Positions 37,269-50,711 are shown, counted from the first letter of the stretch. The stretch is 64,000 nt of DNA from Nymphaea colorata (GCF_008831285.2 NC_045138.2:28119934-28183933), one strand, 5' to 3'. Notes: generated from the letters alone by a model not told the origin. A program made the numbers and translations.

Positions 37269-40200
37269 TCCACCAACACTCCCAATAGCTCTCGCGGCAC
37301 TAAAAGCAAAAACAGCGGTAGCAGTAATAACAGAAGAAGAAGAGCTGAAGAAGAGAGTAGAAGACGACGACGATGATGCTGATGATCACGACGATGGGGA
37401 GAGAGAGACAGTGGGATGGCGTATTTAAAGTCCTCCGAGATGAGGAGGAAGAGAAGGAGGAGGGGGGCCCTTGTGGTCAGTTCTCCTCGTTCTTCTCTCT
37501 AGGGTTCCGTTTCCTCCTCTGGCTCTGAGAGGGACGTCCAAAACCAGCAGCGCTCCGTCATTCCGTCGGTTTCCGCCGTTTGCCACCGCGAGAGAGAGAG
37601 GGACAGGGAGTCAAACACAGGGGTGAGGAGGAGACGTGGTATTGGTGGCCTCCGGGTTTCATTTTCGCCTTCTTTTTTTCTCCAGGCGGGTGGGCGTGGG
37701 TAAGCGAAGGTTAAAACGGGAAAGGGAAAAAGAAGCCGGGGAAGGTTAAAATGGGAAAACCAAATGGAGGAGGCTGTGTTTATCGCGGCTTAGTGAACGG
37801 GCCCGGGACTGCTTGAAATTACTAATTGTGCCATCGTGGCATAGAGTGGCTCGTGAGTCACGTACTTAAACCGACTCTTCGATATCGTCTCAGAAAAATA
37901 TTAAACCGGCTCCATGTGGTTCGTAAGTGAACCGGCCCAGCTGCCCCTGCCGCCCAACTCGGTTCACGCGGACATAGCAAATTAACATTTTAAGTGGCAA
38001 ACAAAGATACTTTGTCAGTATTCTTTAAATTTATTTTAAAGATTAAAGTATGTTAACCAGGTACTACGATTATTGTTTTATAAATGTTCTTCAATTTTTG
38101 ATGAAATATTTACAAAATGTTCATGCTACCAAACTACTCTTAACAATAGAGATAAAACAGTATAGTATTCTACACGTGACACATATAATTGTTCATCATA
38201 ACTAGCATTAGTATAGTAAACTCATGCTATAAGAAGTCATTTGACAATGAAGACATTTTGTAAGTGTCTTATGAATTTATCTAAAGATTGAAATACGTTC
38301 ATCAAACACTAAAAGTATTGTTTCATGAACCTGTTCTTCAAAGGTGTTCGTGCTACCAAACTTCCCTTACAATTTGTTATTTTTTGAAAGCATCTGTCAT
38401 ACTTAGAAGGGAAACCTGCATCTGTCCATTCTAAAACTCAGTTCTCCTGTTGTAGATCTCATCGTCTATTTCTCTACCTTTACTTCACCTATCATTCAAT
38501 GCACATTTGTCATTTACTGGCTTTTACGCGCTGTATATTGATTAACATGATTCGTTTGCTGAAATTGTTCCACAATGTTGGCAAGTCACCTTCGAAGCAT
38601 CTCCAATTTCTCCATCACTTTATACGAAGCCCATTACTTTTTACTCGCTTCCCTGGCTTGTTTTGTTTCCTTTACTCCTGGCCTCACATTGCTGCTCTCT
38701 ATTTCATGCTTTGCGCTCATGCAATACTCTTTTAAAACGCACGCTTTTCAGCTTTCTTTTCACTTCTTTTTTAATTCATTTTTAGCCGTATACCTCTGTC
38801 TAAATTGGACTTTCCGCAGCTTCGAAAGTTGAACACAAATGTCAATCGCAGTCATATAATACAATAAGAAAGTTCTAAATCCGCGAGTTACATAATACAA
38901 TATATAATAAAATTGAGCAAGACTTGTACCAATGCATGTGCATTGTTTTTGACAGAAAAGAGAGAAAGAAGGATTGAAATGGCTTCAAGGATGGCCTCGA
39001 CGTATCTGCAAGTCACCGTCCCTGCGCACTTACAAGTCAAGTGTCCGTGGACTGAGGCTTCACTTTTTGGATATATATATATATAAAAGACCAGTCGGAT
39101 TTTGGTGGGGAGTTATGCTGCAGAGAAGACAAGAATCCATTCAACACAACTCTAGGGCTCGTCGCCGCATGACGTTGAAGTTCTACCAACGTGGAAGCCC
39201 CTCGAATCTTCTGCGCTCTCCTCCCTTCTCTTCCTTTTTTCTTAATGAAGCCATTACTGAACTGGTTCAGGGAAAAGCGGAGCGATGACATGAGTGGCAG
39301 TCCTCGCAGAAACAACTTTTTTATATGAGAGCGTCCTGCGTTGATTCCGAGAAGGAAGAAGAGAGAAGAAGCCGAGCAGAAGAAAGGTTGGATACTTGTC
39401 GACGGCCAAAACTGTTTCACAGACGGCGTCAGAAGTAACGCTGTTTCACTTTTCACTGTGCTTTCGGGATGAGGGCACGAAGCTTTTTAACTTGTTCTTC
39501 ATAAAATTCTGGAAGGTTTCGTGATTTTGAGCTGGTATTTTACTTTCGAGGGCGTTTGAATGACATCTGCAGGAACTCGTGGAATGAAATCTATGTTTTT
39601 TCGCCATTGAAGTGTCACCCAAATACTCCTGTAAAAAATCCACCCAAAAAAATATAGATGGAACGAAAGATCAGAACCAAACAAGGAACAAATGAAGAAC
39701 ACAGAACGTTCCGGACTCGTCCGAATAAAACGAGGAGGTCCCCTGCCTCCATCGATACAAACGCAGCCTTTATTCCCTTGAGATCTTTTCCCGGAATCGT
39801 GCGGTTCGAGCCAGTGGGGGGAAAGCGTCTCGCTGACCCCAGATGGCTCTTCCGTGGTTTCCCGCAAATCTGGGGGCGATCGTACAGCAACGGGGAACCG
39901 GCGGCCCAGAAGACGAGGGGAGCACGAGGGGCGGTTGCTTTCCTCCACTGTCCAAATGGCAGCAATCTCACTGTCCGCACGCTAAATTACCATAAGGTCC
40001 TAGAACGCGAGTTCCGGATAACGTTCCCGGCACCGCGTCTTCCAGAATGATCAACGACCGCCAATGTTTTCTTGGAAGCTTCTCCCGCGCTTCGAAATTC
40101 TCCGAAATGCGGTAAGCATTCCCGTCAAACCCACACCTGGGGTTTTCAACGCTGGGATATTTTTAAAGAGGGGCATAATTGTCATCTGTTTCAAGCCGGG

Positions 40201-41382
40201 CGTTTGATATACTTAGAATAAAAAATATTCGTTTTTTTAATTAAAATAATTTAAAAAATAGAGTATTTTTTTTAAATTTAAAAACTAAAACATGAAATTT
40301 TGATCCGGATCTGATACTAAAAGAAAAAAAAAATGCTTTCACGCATTCTACATCTGTATTCATAGGTCAACTGGTTGGGATGATATTTTAGATTAATATG
40401 CGGCGGAATAGTATATGTGAAAGGATCACTTAATTTTTCAAAACGCTTGAAGTCAGATGATTTGAAACTGGAATCAAAAGTTTCTAGAAATGAAAGAGAA
40501 AAAGAAGTTAATATGTTGTATGGGATAAAACGAAGACCGAACCGTCTATAAAATTATCTTGTCTATAACTCTAGGCGATGGCTTTCTCCGTCCAGCGTTT
40601 GAGCATTAAGGGTAAAATCGTCCTTAGAGTTTTAGCTGTTTGACCAATAAAGTCATTTAATAGCAATGCGGAGCGTGAACGAAGGGGAATACTGTGCAGG
40701 TTTGGAATATACGGTGTCTCGGCAGAATGCAGAAAATAAAAAATATCTTCCCCCTACAGTCGCAAAAAAATTTCTGACCAGAATGCCTTCCACAATTCCA
40801 TGAAAGCCTTCCGCTTTACGCGAGTGCAGTGTCGTCATCGAACACCGTTTTCCAACACAAAATGTGACGTCATTGTACATATCTATATATATTTTTAATC
40901 GGAACCCCAACTAATCCAATCTAAGAACTACGGCAGGGTAGGTTTCACTTGAGTTGGAATTTTATGTAAAAGACTATGTATCAGTGTGTTTTGAATTTCA
41001 ATATTTTGAAAAAAATTAATCAAATTGAACAATGTAGAATTATAGATGTGGCTCTAGTTATATATATATTTTTTTAAGGTAAGTAGTTTATTTTATTTTT
41101 TTTATAAAAGGCCACTACCTCGCCGCTACCTCCACTGTGTATCATTTACCCCAAAGGTTCACAAAGTTTATTTCGTGACCTATTACAATTCAATATCAAG
41201 ACGTGACAGTGACCACTCCAAAATTTAAACTCAAATCTTTTAAAAAAGGTGGACTAACTTACCTTGTTCCCCTAAGACTTCAAAACTTAAAAAGAGTATG
41301 TAGTTGAATACGCAATGGATCTCTCTATGTTGCATTCGTCTTCTGCTTCTTCTAAGCACATCAAAGCTTACCACCAAGGACT

Positions 41383-41592
41383 CACTACAACAGAATGTAC
41401 AATATACCGACGGCCATGGTCGTCGGCAAAAATGTATTTTGGCAATAGGAAAAACTTGTGCCGAGGGTTATGAGCCATCCGTTGGGATGACGTGATATTA
41501 CTACCGACGCTCACAACCATTGGGATGTTAAATTTTTTTCCCAACGGTTGGAATCGTTGGGAATAACAATTTTCCCAACCGGTTGTAGTAGA
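41383..41592. mobile_element. Possible CACTA-type MITE or end fragment
   Basis: The sequence begins CACTACAACAGAA, the terminus typical of CACTA (En/Spm) elements, followed by a subterminal palindrome ccgacggccatggtcgtcgg, and further on cccaacggttgg and cccaaccggttg inverted words. A possible right end, GGTTGTAGTAG, lies near 41582-41592 but matches only over about 8 bases, and no 3-bp target duplication is clear. Confidence 0.4.
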
Positions 41593-42539
41593 ACGTCGAG
41601 AATAGTGTAAAACACCTAAAACCTGAACAGTCGGGAATTGTGGTTCAATCCCAAACGGTCCAAATTGTTGGGTATTTGTGTGATATATATATATATAAGA
41701 AAATACATATGAAGTGCAAACAATGTCAACAAAATGGAAGTACAATGTGTTCAAAATAAGCGAAAAACATATATGAAGTGCATATATCCATCCATTGCTT
41801 CATCAACTTGTATTTCATGACCTGCACGATCAGTAATAGAAGACATTGTCGATAAATATTGTAAGAAATTAGTTACAGAAAAGGTCAAATATTATAAGGT
41901 GCCTAAATTGACGGACTGTTTGACTGTTGTAGAGGTGCATATTCTCTTAGACACTTCAAAGAAGCATTGCAACTTTTCAAAGATGAATTTTCTTGCTCCA
42001 AAAACGTATGCGTCTTAGCAAGAAGCTATGGACATTTTTTCAATTTAGAAACCCTATAGTTTTCACTCAATGGAAATGTATCAATTTCATTTGCTGGAAG
42101 ATGGACTGAGCCAACTAACTATCATAAGTCAAGGACGTTACTTTTCCATGAAGTCAAAGATTGACCAACGGCTGCATCTGAACCGTGAGCCCATTGATTT
42201 TTGGCTTGGCCCCCAAGTTAAGTGGGAGGAGGGGACATGGGGGAATCAACAATCATGGGCCGTGTTCTATGCATTTTATATTTGCTTACATCTACTGTGG
42301 CAACAGAACCTTCCCCTAATGGTCAAACTTGGCGAAACCAGCAGCTCCTGTTTTGGTGGGCGCACGGAGACCGAACCTTTCTCCTCAAGAACGGTTTGCT
42401 TGGGCTCGGGGTTTCACGACTTGGATCTAAAATCCCCAAGCTTTGTGTCGTAGAAAAGAAAATGTTAGGCCTGCGCGCAACAGGTTCGCTCTTCTATGGG
42501 ACTTCATGAATTTGGGAACTTGGTGGAGTTTCTTAGAGA

Positions 42540-42901
42540 TAGGGCTGCACACGAGCCCGAGCTTCCAGTTCGAGCTCGACTCGGCTCAAAGAACTTGAGC
42601 ATGAACTTGGCTCGAACTCGAGTCGATCACTTTATAGCAAGCTCGAACTCGGCTCGACTACACAAAATTGAGCTCGAACTCGACTCATTTAACTCGTTTA
42701 GACGTTAATTCATTTAGCATTAACTCGTATAAACATTATATAAAGTACCGGTTTGCAAGTTGAGTCGAGTATAAAAGAGTCATTTTGAGTATCTTTGTAA
42801 GTTCGAACTCCGCTCATTTATAAACGAGTCGAGCACAAGCCGAGTTTTTTCGAGTGAGTTGGAGTTGAACCCAAGTTGACTCGACTCGTTGTGCAGCCCT
42901 A
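42540..42901. mobile_element. Intact hAT-like MITE (gctcgag family), 362 bp
   Basis: The left end reads TAGGGCTGCACACGAG and the reverse complement of the right end TAGGGCTGCACAACGAG, almost identical inverted termini. Flanks cttagaga (42532-42539) and tttagaga (42902-42909) form an 8-bp duplication with one change, as for hAT transposons. The interior is packed with gctcgaactcg and gactcg words and shares its order with the reversed copy at 13891-14305. No transposase. Confidence 0.85.
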
Positions 42902-43424
42902 TTTAGAGAGTGCCAAATTCCAATGTAGGTGTTAGAATTCACGAACTTAAAAGCGTTGAGGTTAAGCAACATATCCGTGTTCTACAGGATACGGTTTTCC
43001 TGAATTTCATGAACTTGGTCACGCTTCATTATGAGTAAAAACGCTTGAATTCAAGAACTTGGTTGCCAGGACGGATCTTGAGCCTTGTCAAATTGGTCAT
43101 GGCCCATTTGACGCCAAAATTTGTAGATGATGATCATGCACTTCAAGTAAATACCTGAAGTTCGAGAACTTGGTTATACTTTTCGTGGAGCCAATTTCAT
43201 GAATTTGACTATGCTTCACGCAATAAGAAAATTGTGCATTTAAAAAGCCACTTTATTTGAATATCCAGTCTTCTAGGGATTAAAAACCTCCCAACAAAGT
43301 TATTTAACAATTTCAAAGCTGCTCCCTAATAATTGGTCTCGGAATGTGAAGCAGATCTACAAAACAATAACTCTCAAAATTCCTGAAATTTTACATGCTT
43401 AAAATAAACAACAGAATTCCAATG

Positions 43425-43616
43425 TCACTTTTTTTGGGTACATTCCAGTGTCACTTTCTTCATTAAGAGATCTGCAAAACCATGATCATGCTTGTTCTGG
43501 AAACCTGTGGCCTTCTGTGGTTGCAGCTTATTCTTTGAGACCCCACTGATTCTTAGTGGACAAACTTTTAAGAAACCATTTGCTTCACCAAACAAGCAGC
43601 ATCGTGTTGTGTGCAC
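43425..43616 (-). other. Unidentified open frame, 63 codons
   Basis: The frame starts MHTTRCCLFGEANG and ends in a lysine-rich tail before a stop. Composition looks more protein-like than neighbouring frames, with mixed hydrophobic and charged residues, but I recognise no family and no partner exons. It could be a decayed gene fragment or chance. Confidence 0.15.
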
Positions 43617-43749
43617 GCTGTTTACTTATGTTAATTATCTGCTTTACTATTAAAACACATTAACAAAGTTTGTGGGGATCCCACATGGTCATAGGCATGA
43701 CTGGTGTGGGCATGGTTCTTTTAAAAGTTTTTTATTTTTAAATAAGAAA

Positions 43750-43753
<4 letters not shown>

Positions 43754-43801
<48 letters not shown>
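43754..43801. repeat. (TA)24 microsatellite
   Basis: Uninterrupted TA dinucleotide run of about 48 bases. Confidence 0.97.
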
Positions 43802-43805
<4 letters not shown>

Positions 43806-44813
43806 GTGTTCCACCAAATTTAAGTATTTTTAAATAAGTGCTGCCACCGCTATTTGGTCAACCTGCATGTTGCTATTCAGAGGCCCACATTATGGAAATA
43901 TGAACGAATAATGAAATTGGATTGGATTAGGCAAGCTTATCGATAAGATTATTCCATCTTATTTGCAGGACCAAATATCAAGGTCGGAGTGGATTTTTGT
44001 GACTTAATGACATTTAGAGTTTCATAGTTTTCTAAAACCCACCTCTGACTTGTGTAGGCGACTACGGGTCCATGCCTGCTTTTGAATATTAATAAACTCA
44101 TTCACAACATGCCAGCATTTAAAATTTTAATGATTTTAAGATCCGGAGTGAAAAAGGGAGAAGTTATCAAGCCCGTTCAGGTGGGTCCGACTAAGCCCAG
44201 TATTTTAAATATTATTTTTATTGATTTATATATAACTAAAATATTTTATTATTATTAACAAAATTTATATATTATTTTGTATTAAAAATATATATTTTTA
44301 ATTTTAACTGGGTTTCAGATGTTAGGCCTGAGCCTCAGTTAAGAGCTGAACTACCGCCCTGGCCGATGCCAAGGAATCCTGATTCCAGCCGGCTCTCGTA
44401 ACTTTATTTTTGGAAAAGAAAAATCCAGAAATATGGGTTCTCAATTTCTCACCCGAGTTTGGCAGGCGGTACTATTTAGCCAGATAAACGGTTTGCTACG
44501 GGAATGGCAAATAGATAGATCCAATTCTTCGTTTTTCTAATTCCATATGCATTTTCTAAGTTGAAACTGGAACTCAGAGAGCGACAAATTAGATTTTCAG
44601 TTTTTTGATTGTTGCAGATTGCGCCATTTTCACAGGATTGGAGGATTCTCGGAACCATGGGAAGGCATGTAAGCATCGTCCCCTCGGTCCACCTCCGAAC
44701 ATCTTCAAAACTTGGTGGTTTTCTTCATCAGAGAAAGAAAAGATCAGAGGGAAATAGTTTCTTTGACATATCAGCTAAAGGAAAGACAACAGATCACAGA
44801 GACAGGAATTTAA

Positions 44814-47800
44814 CTAGACTTGAATTTCGCCGTCATTATTTGCAGCAGTGCTGAAATAAAGATAGGTCGAAGTGCCATCAAATTTTGACGGCAACAGGTG
44901 AGCCGTCAACCCTTTGTACCGATTCTCAAGGCTTGCAATGCAGAGTTCATAGACCTTCCTTGACATGTGGTCTTCTTTGTAGAATGGTTGCTCCAAGAAT
45001 TCATCGATAGGCATCCACTGCATGTGAAATTGAGTGACAGTTAGTGAATTTCTTCAGGCAATTAATGGCGATTTATTGGTATTTAATAAAATAATTAAAG
45101 CCTTCTTACCTTGGATGCTTGGATTTCCAATTCGTCAATGGTGATTTGAGTAGACAGTGGTTTCAGCATGCAAATGAAGAATAGATCAGACTTCTCAAAT
45201 GCGACACAGTGCGCATGCCTGAGGTTCAGCAGAAGGTTAGTTCATCCACAAGTTGCAGTATTGTTGAGGTTGAGTTTGAATTGATAGAAAAGCAACAGAT
45301 GTTAGAGCATACAAAGACAGAAGTAACAAAATAGCAGAAATGGGCATGACAGAGACTGAATTTGAAGGAAAAAACATCTTCCGTTTCTCGCCAATTTGAT
45401 TCAGGATTTGCTCATTGGATGGTGGAAGAGAGCTTTTTCTGACAATATTGTTAACTGGGAAACATAATTATCATCTAATTACAGTATAGGAATTTAATAT
45501 ATCATATAAAATTAAATTTTATATAAAAAATGAGTTATATATATATATATATATATGTCATAATGTCTGAGAGGACAGCAGTACTATGAACATGACATAT
45601 GAGCACGTTACACGTTATGGCAACTATCCAGTTTGAGAAGAGTATCAAGTTGGCAGGAAATTCTGTGGGCAATACAGGACCTCAAGGGACGCAGCAAAGC
45701 AGTAGCGAATATTCTGATTAATTAGCTAATTAATTATAGAAAAGTACAAAAATGAACAGCAAAGTTACTATTTTTAAGTAGTCAACATGAGATTATTATG
45801 ACTTAGATTGGACTAACTGTCCAAATCCGTGTTCTACACTTCATGGTGCTCAAATACTTATATATATGTAATAAAAGCAATCGATAGATTCATAAATTAA
45901 TTTCAGGCCCTATGACCCACAATCGATAGTTTCATGTATTAATTTCAGGCCATATGACCCACGAGAAGGAATCTATGCTAAAGTTTGAAGCTAATCACAT
46001 TCATGTTCAGAAGACTGATTTTCTTTTACGTACCTGAAAGCAATCACTTCCAGAAAGTCAGTATCAATCTGAAGAAACAAAAAGAAAAACGAAGCCTTAG
46101 AAAATGAACTGGAAAGTAGCTAACTGCAATATACCATGAATGGCCAGACAAAAGTAATATGTGGAACGGTGCATACCCCAGTTTCTTCCTTCACCTCACG
46201 AATTGCACCAGCGAATATCTCTTCAGACTGAAAACAGTCAAAATGGACACTTATGTTGTTGTTTCTTTAAAATGCTAATGACTATGAGGAAAGGCAACAA
46301 AGGAAAATATCATAAAAAACAAATTCTTTCATGTTTTTTTGCTTAAAGTGGTTCCAAAATAGTCTCTTTCTTCTTTTTCCCCAACTCAATCATGTGGTCC
46401 TCCTGAATAAGGACCTTCTTTGGCTTATGTAAGAGTTGGGCTCCCATAGAGTTCGGACTTTTTATGAAAGCAAAAAAGAGCATTTTTCATGAGATGATTA
46501 AGAGTGTTTAACCATCAAAGGTGGCGAGCAGGTAGGAACGGAGAAATGAAATCCCAACTCTGCTGCCATTAATCATGGTGTTGTCCTCTTAAGTCTTGGT
46601 GATCGAGCCTCACCCACCTTATGAAAAATTAAGAAAGTTTGGACTCCGATTCCAAAAGACAACCTTTTTTCTTTACCTTATGAATGACACCTGTTGGGAG
46701 TTTCCATACACCTGAGCACGCTAAATTGCACTGCTTTTCTTGCACCACAAGAATCTACAACTCATAACAAAATGAACAGAGTCGAAATTGTTATTACAAA
46801 CTCCAACTTTCAACCTAGGAAATTCCAAGATGGAACTCAATTGCAGGAGATTGAGGGGAACAAAAAAATTGCATATACCTCTCTGTTTTCATTCATCACG
46901 AATCCTCCTACACCAACTTGATGAGACGCATTAGCAGGAAGCACACAAGGCTCATCCGGAATCCAATAGGTTAACATTACATATCCTGGTTCTGCGTGAT
47001 GATATTTAAAGCCTTCCTGCAAGCATATTCCATGGAAGTTCTAAATGTTGCAGATGATGGTAATGGTAAACAGACATTCAATGTCAGTAAAAGGTCTACA
47101 GACTTGTTTGGCAGAAGTGTGGCCAGAGTATCTCAACTTCTTGTAACATGCACAATTACAACTTAGAACACGTTCGAATTCACCATTGACAGATACAACA
47201 AAGTCGTGGTCGTTTAGAATAAGATATTAGGATCCTGGGCTTGAAGGTGGAAAAGAAAAAAGGAAAATTTTGCTTGAGCTTCACCTTTCTGCCACAATGG
47301 CGTTTTTTAGATGGAAGAGGGCCATTTGGAATATTAAAATAGACAACATCAGATGTTTTTTATTTGACAAAATTGCGAAGACATATCCAAAGTTTTGAGG
47401 CATGAAGATTGTCTTTGGTAGTAGTGATCTATAGGCTATTTTAGAATTTTTAATAGAAGGAAGCATACGATCAAGAAAGACACATGCACTTGGTACCTTC
47501 ACAGCAACTGGAATAAGATCAGACTGCTCTGCTAATATTTTCAACCATATACCCCTCTTACCCTGTATTATTAACACATAAAACAAGCATTCGTTAGCTT
47601 CTTCCTTCTAGAAATCTAGATGCTTGGGATTGTTTTTCATTAAAAAACAGAAATTTCAAAGGCTTTGCAGGAGACAACAGTAAAGGTCGCTTCTGTTAAG
47701 AGTTTCTGCACCACCTTCGATTCCCAGTAAGAAAGTGATGAACGAAGTATGGAAGCAAACGAATTCGTGCAGGACGGCAGGGACTTAGGGTCAATGATGG

Positions 47801-48749
47801 CTCCACCATATTCATCATCATATGACTCCAGCAGCTCAACAGTCTCTTTAACTGCTGTATCAATTGAAATGGCGTTGGTTCTTCTTCTTTCATATGCATT
47901 GTCACTAAGTATACCCGTTTTGAGAGCAATTGGAAGATACTTTTTTCTTGTGCTTGATACAGCCAATTGACCGGGTTTGAACCTGAGACCTGGTCCATGA
48001 CAATCGAACCGTAAAAATTAGAGCTAAAAACTTTCACAAACATAGAGAAAAATATTTTACATCAATAAAACAACAGTTTAATTTCTAGATAATACGAATC
48101 AGGAAAGTTCTTAAGAACGCATAAAGAATAAGCAGAACTATAATTTTGATTTGGAGGAAGATATATCAAAGACTATAATTTGCAGTCTTCATATTTCAGA
48201 TTGATGTTCAAAATCGGACGTGCTTAAACGACTTCAGAAACCAACATGGACCTCGACGGTTACCTCCAAGGTATGCAAATCCAACAGCAAAAAATCTCGA
48301 CTGAAAAAGGTTCAAAGTCACACCTAAAGATTTGTTACTAATAAAAAACACTTAAATTTTTTGCATCAGTTAAAAAAGGCCCACACACGTTTATTTTTTG
48401 TCAAGTTCACAGTTAAATTAGTAAAAAAGAAAAAAAGAAATAGTTCACACATAAAAAAACATGCAAAATATTATATCTGACTTCAAATTCACTTATTTTT
48501 CCTTTCACTTTGCATTTTTGCAATTTTTTTCTCGAAGATCAACTCAAGCAGAGCTACGAGTGGCTGTATGGCAATCGACGGCGGACTTCATGGAGTTCCA
48601 AAAAAAAAAAAGGATCACCCGAAGCACAGATTACCGCTCTGGGTCCCCACCATATGGGGACTGTAATTTTTGCACCAAGAGAGCCTCTGCTCCAAGACTC
48701 CGTTCTGGAAGTATGGTGTAGATAGGTTCCTCCCCATCATGATCTCCAT
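44814..48749 (-). CDS. Nudix hydrolase (NUDT8-like)
   Basis: Nine exons: 48635-48749, 47715-47989, 47497-47562, 46879-47016, 46677-46754, 46177-46227, 46034-46068, 45110-45218, 44814-45017, in phase throughout, 356 residues. The complete Nudix box GX5EX7REVXEEXGI spans residues 220-242, with the metal-binding REVKEE at 234-239. The preceding plant-specific block has YHHAEPGYVMLTYWIP and LPANASHQVGVGGFV, as in Arabidopsis NUDT2/5/6/7/8/10; total length and long N-terminus fit NUDT8 best. Such enzymes cleave nucleoside diphosphates linked to another group, for example ADP-ribose, NADH or CoA; the substrate here is unknown. The first exon was assigned because its donor phase exactly fits exon 2; the start could instead be an upstream in-frame ATG at 48866. 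An organellar targeting role of the N-terminus is possible. Confidence 0.88.
45536..45556. repeat. (TA)n microsatellite
   Basis: Short TA run in the Nudix intron between exons 7 and 8. Confidence 0.9.
45879..45961. repeat. 42-bp tandem duplication
   Basis: Two copies of a 42-base unit containing aatcgatag and ttaatttcaggcc lie in the same Nudix intron and differ at a few positions. Confidence 0.85.
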
Positions 48750-48866
48750 TGCAATTGAAGCAAAATGTACGAATTGCTTGCTACCCACTGCTTCGAGACG
48801 AAGAAGTTGAGCACATGTATAGGTTCTGGAAAAGGTCCTGATCTTGGGACTAAGGCTGGCTGACAA

Positions 48867-50203
48867 ACTATGTTATCCTCTCGAAGGTGCCTAGTTCTCC
48901 AAGCACATTCTCTGTTCGTTGAAGCTTCCAAACAAGCTGCGGATTAGCAGCATATTCTCCATCCTCTTGTTCAAGTTGTGGTGCAATTCGGAACAATAGT
49001 TTGTTCAACTTACTGATGCTCATTTCGTCTAACTTTTTCCAATTGATAGAATCAGCAACCATTTTTTTCGAGATCTTTCTGTAAGCAAGATGGCAATCTT
49101 CAATTTAAAGCTCTTAAATCTGGTTCTTTAGCCTGATTGACAGAATTCTTATCAGTGAAGAATACGGAGCTTGTCTTCTTAACAATTGTATATCACATCG
49201 CATAGCAGTCCGAATCTTATGGCTTATTAAAAGCAGCATGCTTTACGTCCGCATCAATGTTAATTGTTAAAGCGTAAACATCTAAAAAATTGATGGTTTG
49301 CCTCCAAATTAACGTCGACTGACCAAATGTGAGATCAACGGTCCGCCTTGATGGGCAGTCTAACAGTGCGTGAGACCTCACGGTGATTCTCTTGTGCAAA
49401 AGTTGATGTGATTCATGTGATCAATGAGTAAAAAGTCATTCTGTAGGGAAGTAAATCGCTTCCTTCTCTTTGATAAGTGCATAAGCAGGTGTTGCCTTGT
49501 AAAAACGTGGAAAACTAACGATGACCAATTATCATTATAATCAGCCGGAGGACCGGAGCCTATTATGTGATGTCAAAGCTAATGAGATAGAACTTTTTGG
49601 AGCTCTACAAAAATGAAAACTACAAATCATTATGTGAATAATTGAATATTATTGACAAAGACCTGAGTCTTTTTCATCGAGTGAACTTAAAACTACAAGG
49701 AAAAATACCGAAAGAATCTAAGGCAGAAACGCATATGTACCAAATTCACTGTGTTGTCAACTTGCTCTCACTTAAGTATCGGTAAAAGAATTTGTTAGAC
49801 CAAGAAATTACACGAACTAAAGTCACATAAGCATAAAGCTGAAAAACCACTAGTAGCTAGCAATATATTTAACAAAAGGTGCATAATTATGCCAGAATTT
49901 GTTCCTCTAGTACCATCTATCATTTTGTCGCAATAAATGGATAAGTCTGAAAGGGACAGGGACAAAGAAGTTATCTATCAGAATCTAAGGGTTCTGAAAA
50001 GTGGAATATGATACATAAGAATAAAAGAATCACCTCAAGAATATAAATATTGACGACAAGTGGACCAATGTTGGGTTTGTTAACGAAGGGCCAAGCAGTT
50101 GCCCATTTGGTGCAATTTCTCAAACTTAGAAAGCATTTAAAGGAGCTTTCTGCAGATGCCTCCTCCATCCTCATGGCATTTCCCAGCATGGGCACTGCAC
50201 CTT
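48867..50203 (-). pseudogene. Unidentified gene fragment, two exon-like frames
   Basis: Frame 1, about 50032-50203, reads AVPMLGNAMRMEEASAES through NIGPLVVNIYILE and ends at a GTGATT donor-like site. Frame 2, 48867-49062 extended upstream to an AG near 49082, reads MVADSINWKKLDEMSISK and LEQEDGEYAANPQLVWKL and ends in a stop. Both look like real protein, acidic and amphipathic with hydrophobic spacing. I do not recognise the family, and no other exon is visible upstream, so a 3' gene remnant or a gene with unseen exons are both possible. It lies just upstream of the Nudix gene on the same strand. Confidence 0.3.
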
Positions 50204-50711
50204 TCTTCAGAAAACCCCGTCATGTTATAAGCAAAAAAGTTATTTTCTGCAGACATTGGCAAAAGACAAAATGGGCCCCTTAGATGAGGCATTTGGATCA
50301 ATGAAGGCTCTGGAACACTAGAAAGGAATAAGTGCTTTTGGATATTGGAGAAACGCCAGCCGGGGAATGGGTTTTCCCAAGCATGTTTGGCAGAATATTG
50401 GGTAGCATCGTTAAAATTTTGGTTGGTTCACAGAAACAAAGTGCCTTGTAGGGAAACTTAGTTGTCGAATTGTGTTTTCACAGGCGATTTTAAGAGACAG
50501 AAACCGGTCATTTATGTTAAGGTGAAAAAGATGTCTACAACAGTCCTTCACAATAATATTATCAGGGAAAACACTGCTGTCGTGCTGGGTGCCTCCCTTG
50601 TCCCTTCAGTGTATTTTAGAAAAGGAACCTTCATTGTATACGCATGCAGCTCTACCACTATGAGCTCGAGTTGTAGGTTCTCATTTTAAGATTGGACAAG
50701 TTGAACTTTTA

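Larger units (their letters stand above)
37269..44813. other. Large spacer between PFK and Nudix genes
   Basis: PFK promoter and GC-rich leader occupy the first 500 bases. About 38000-38370 has two diverged copies of a block containing gctaccaaact. About 39500-40050 is GC-rich with open frames on both strands that I do not recognise. A possible CACTA end lies at 41383, a hAT-like MITE at 42540-42901, a TA microsatellite near 43754, and an unidentified minus-strand frame at 43425-43616. No complete gene can be supported. Confidence 0.5.

Noticed and set aside
42070-42453. 127-codon plus-strand frame
   Set aside because: No recognised motif, no splice context, and it abuts a MITE; cannot be supported.
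47956-47990. tRNA-like gggtttgaacc word
   Set aside because: Resembles a T-arm box but no acceptor stem or anticodon arm surrounds it, and it lies in a Nudix coding exon.
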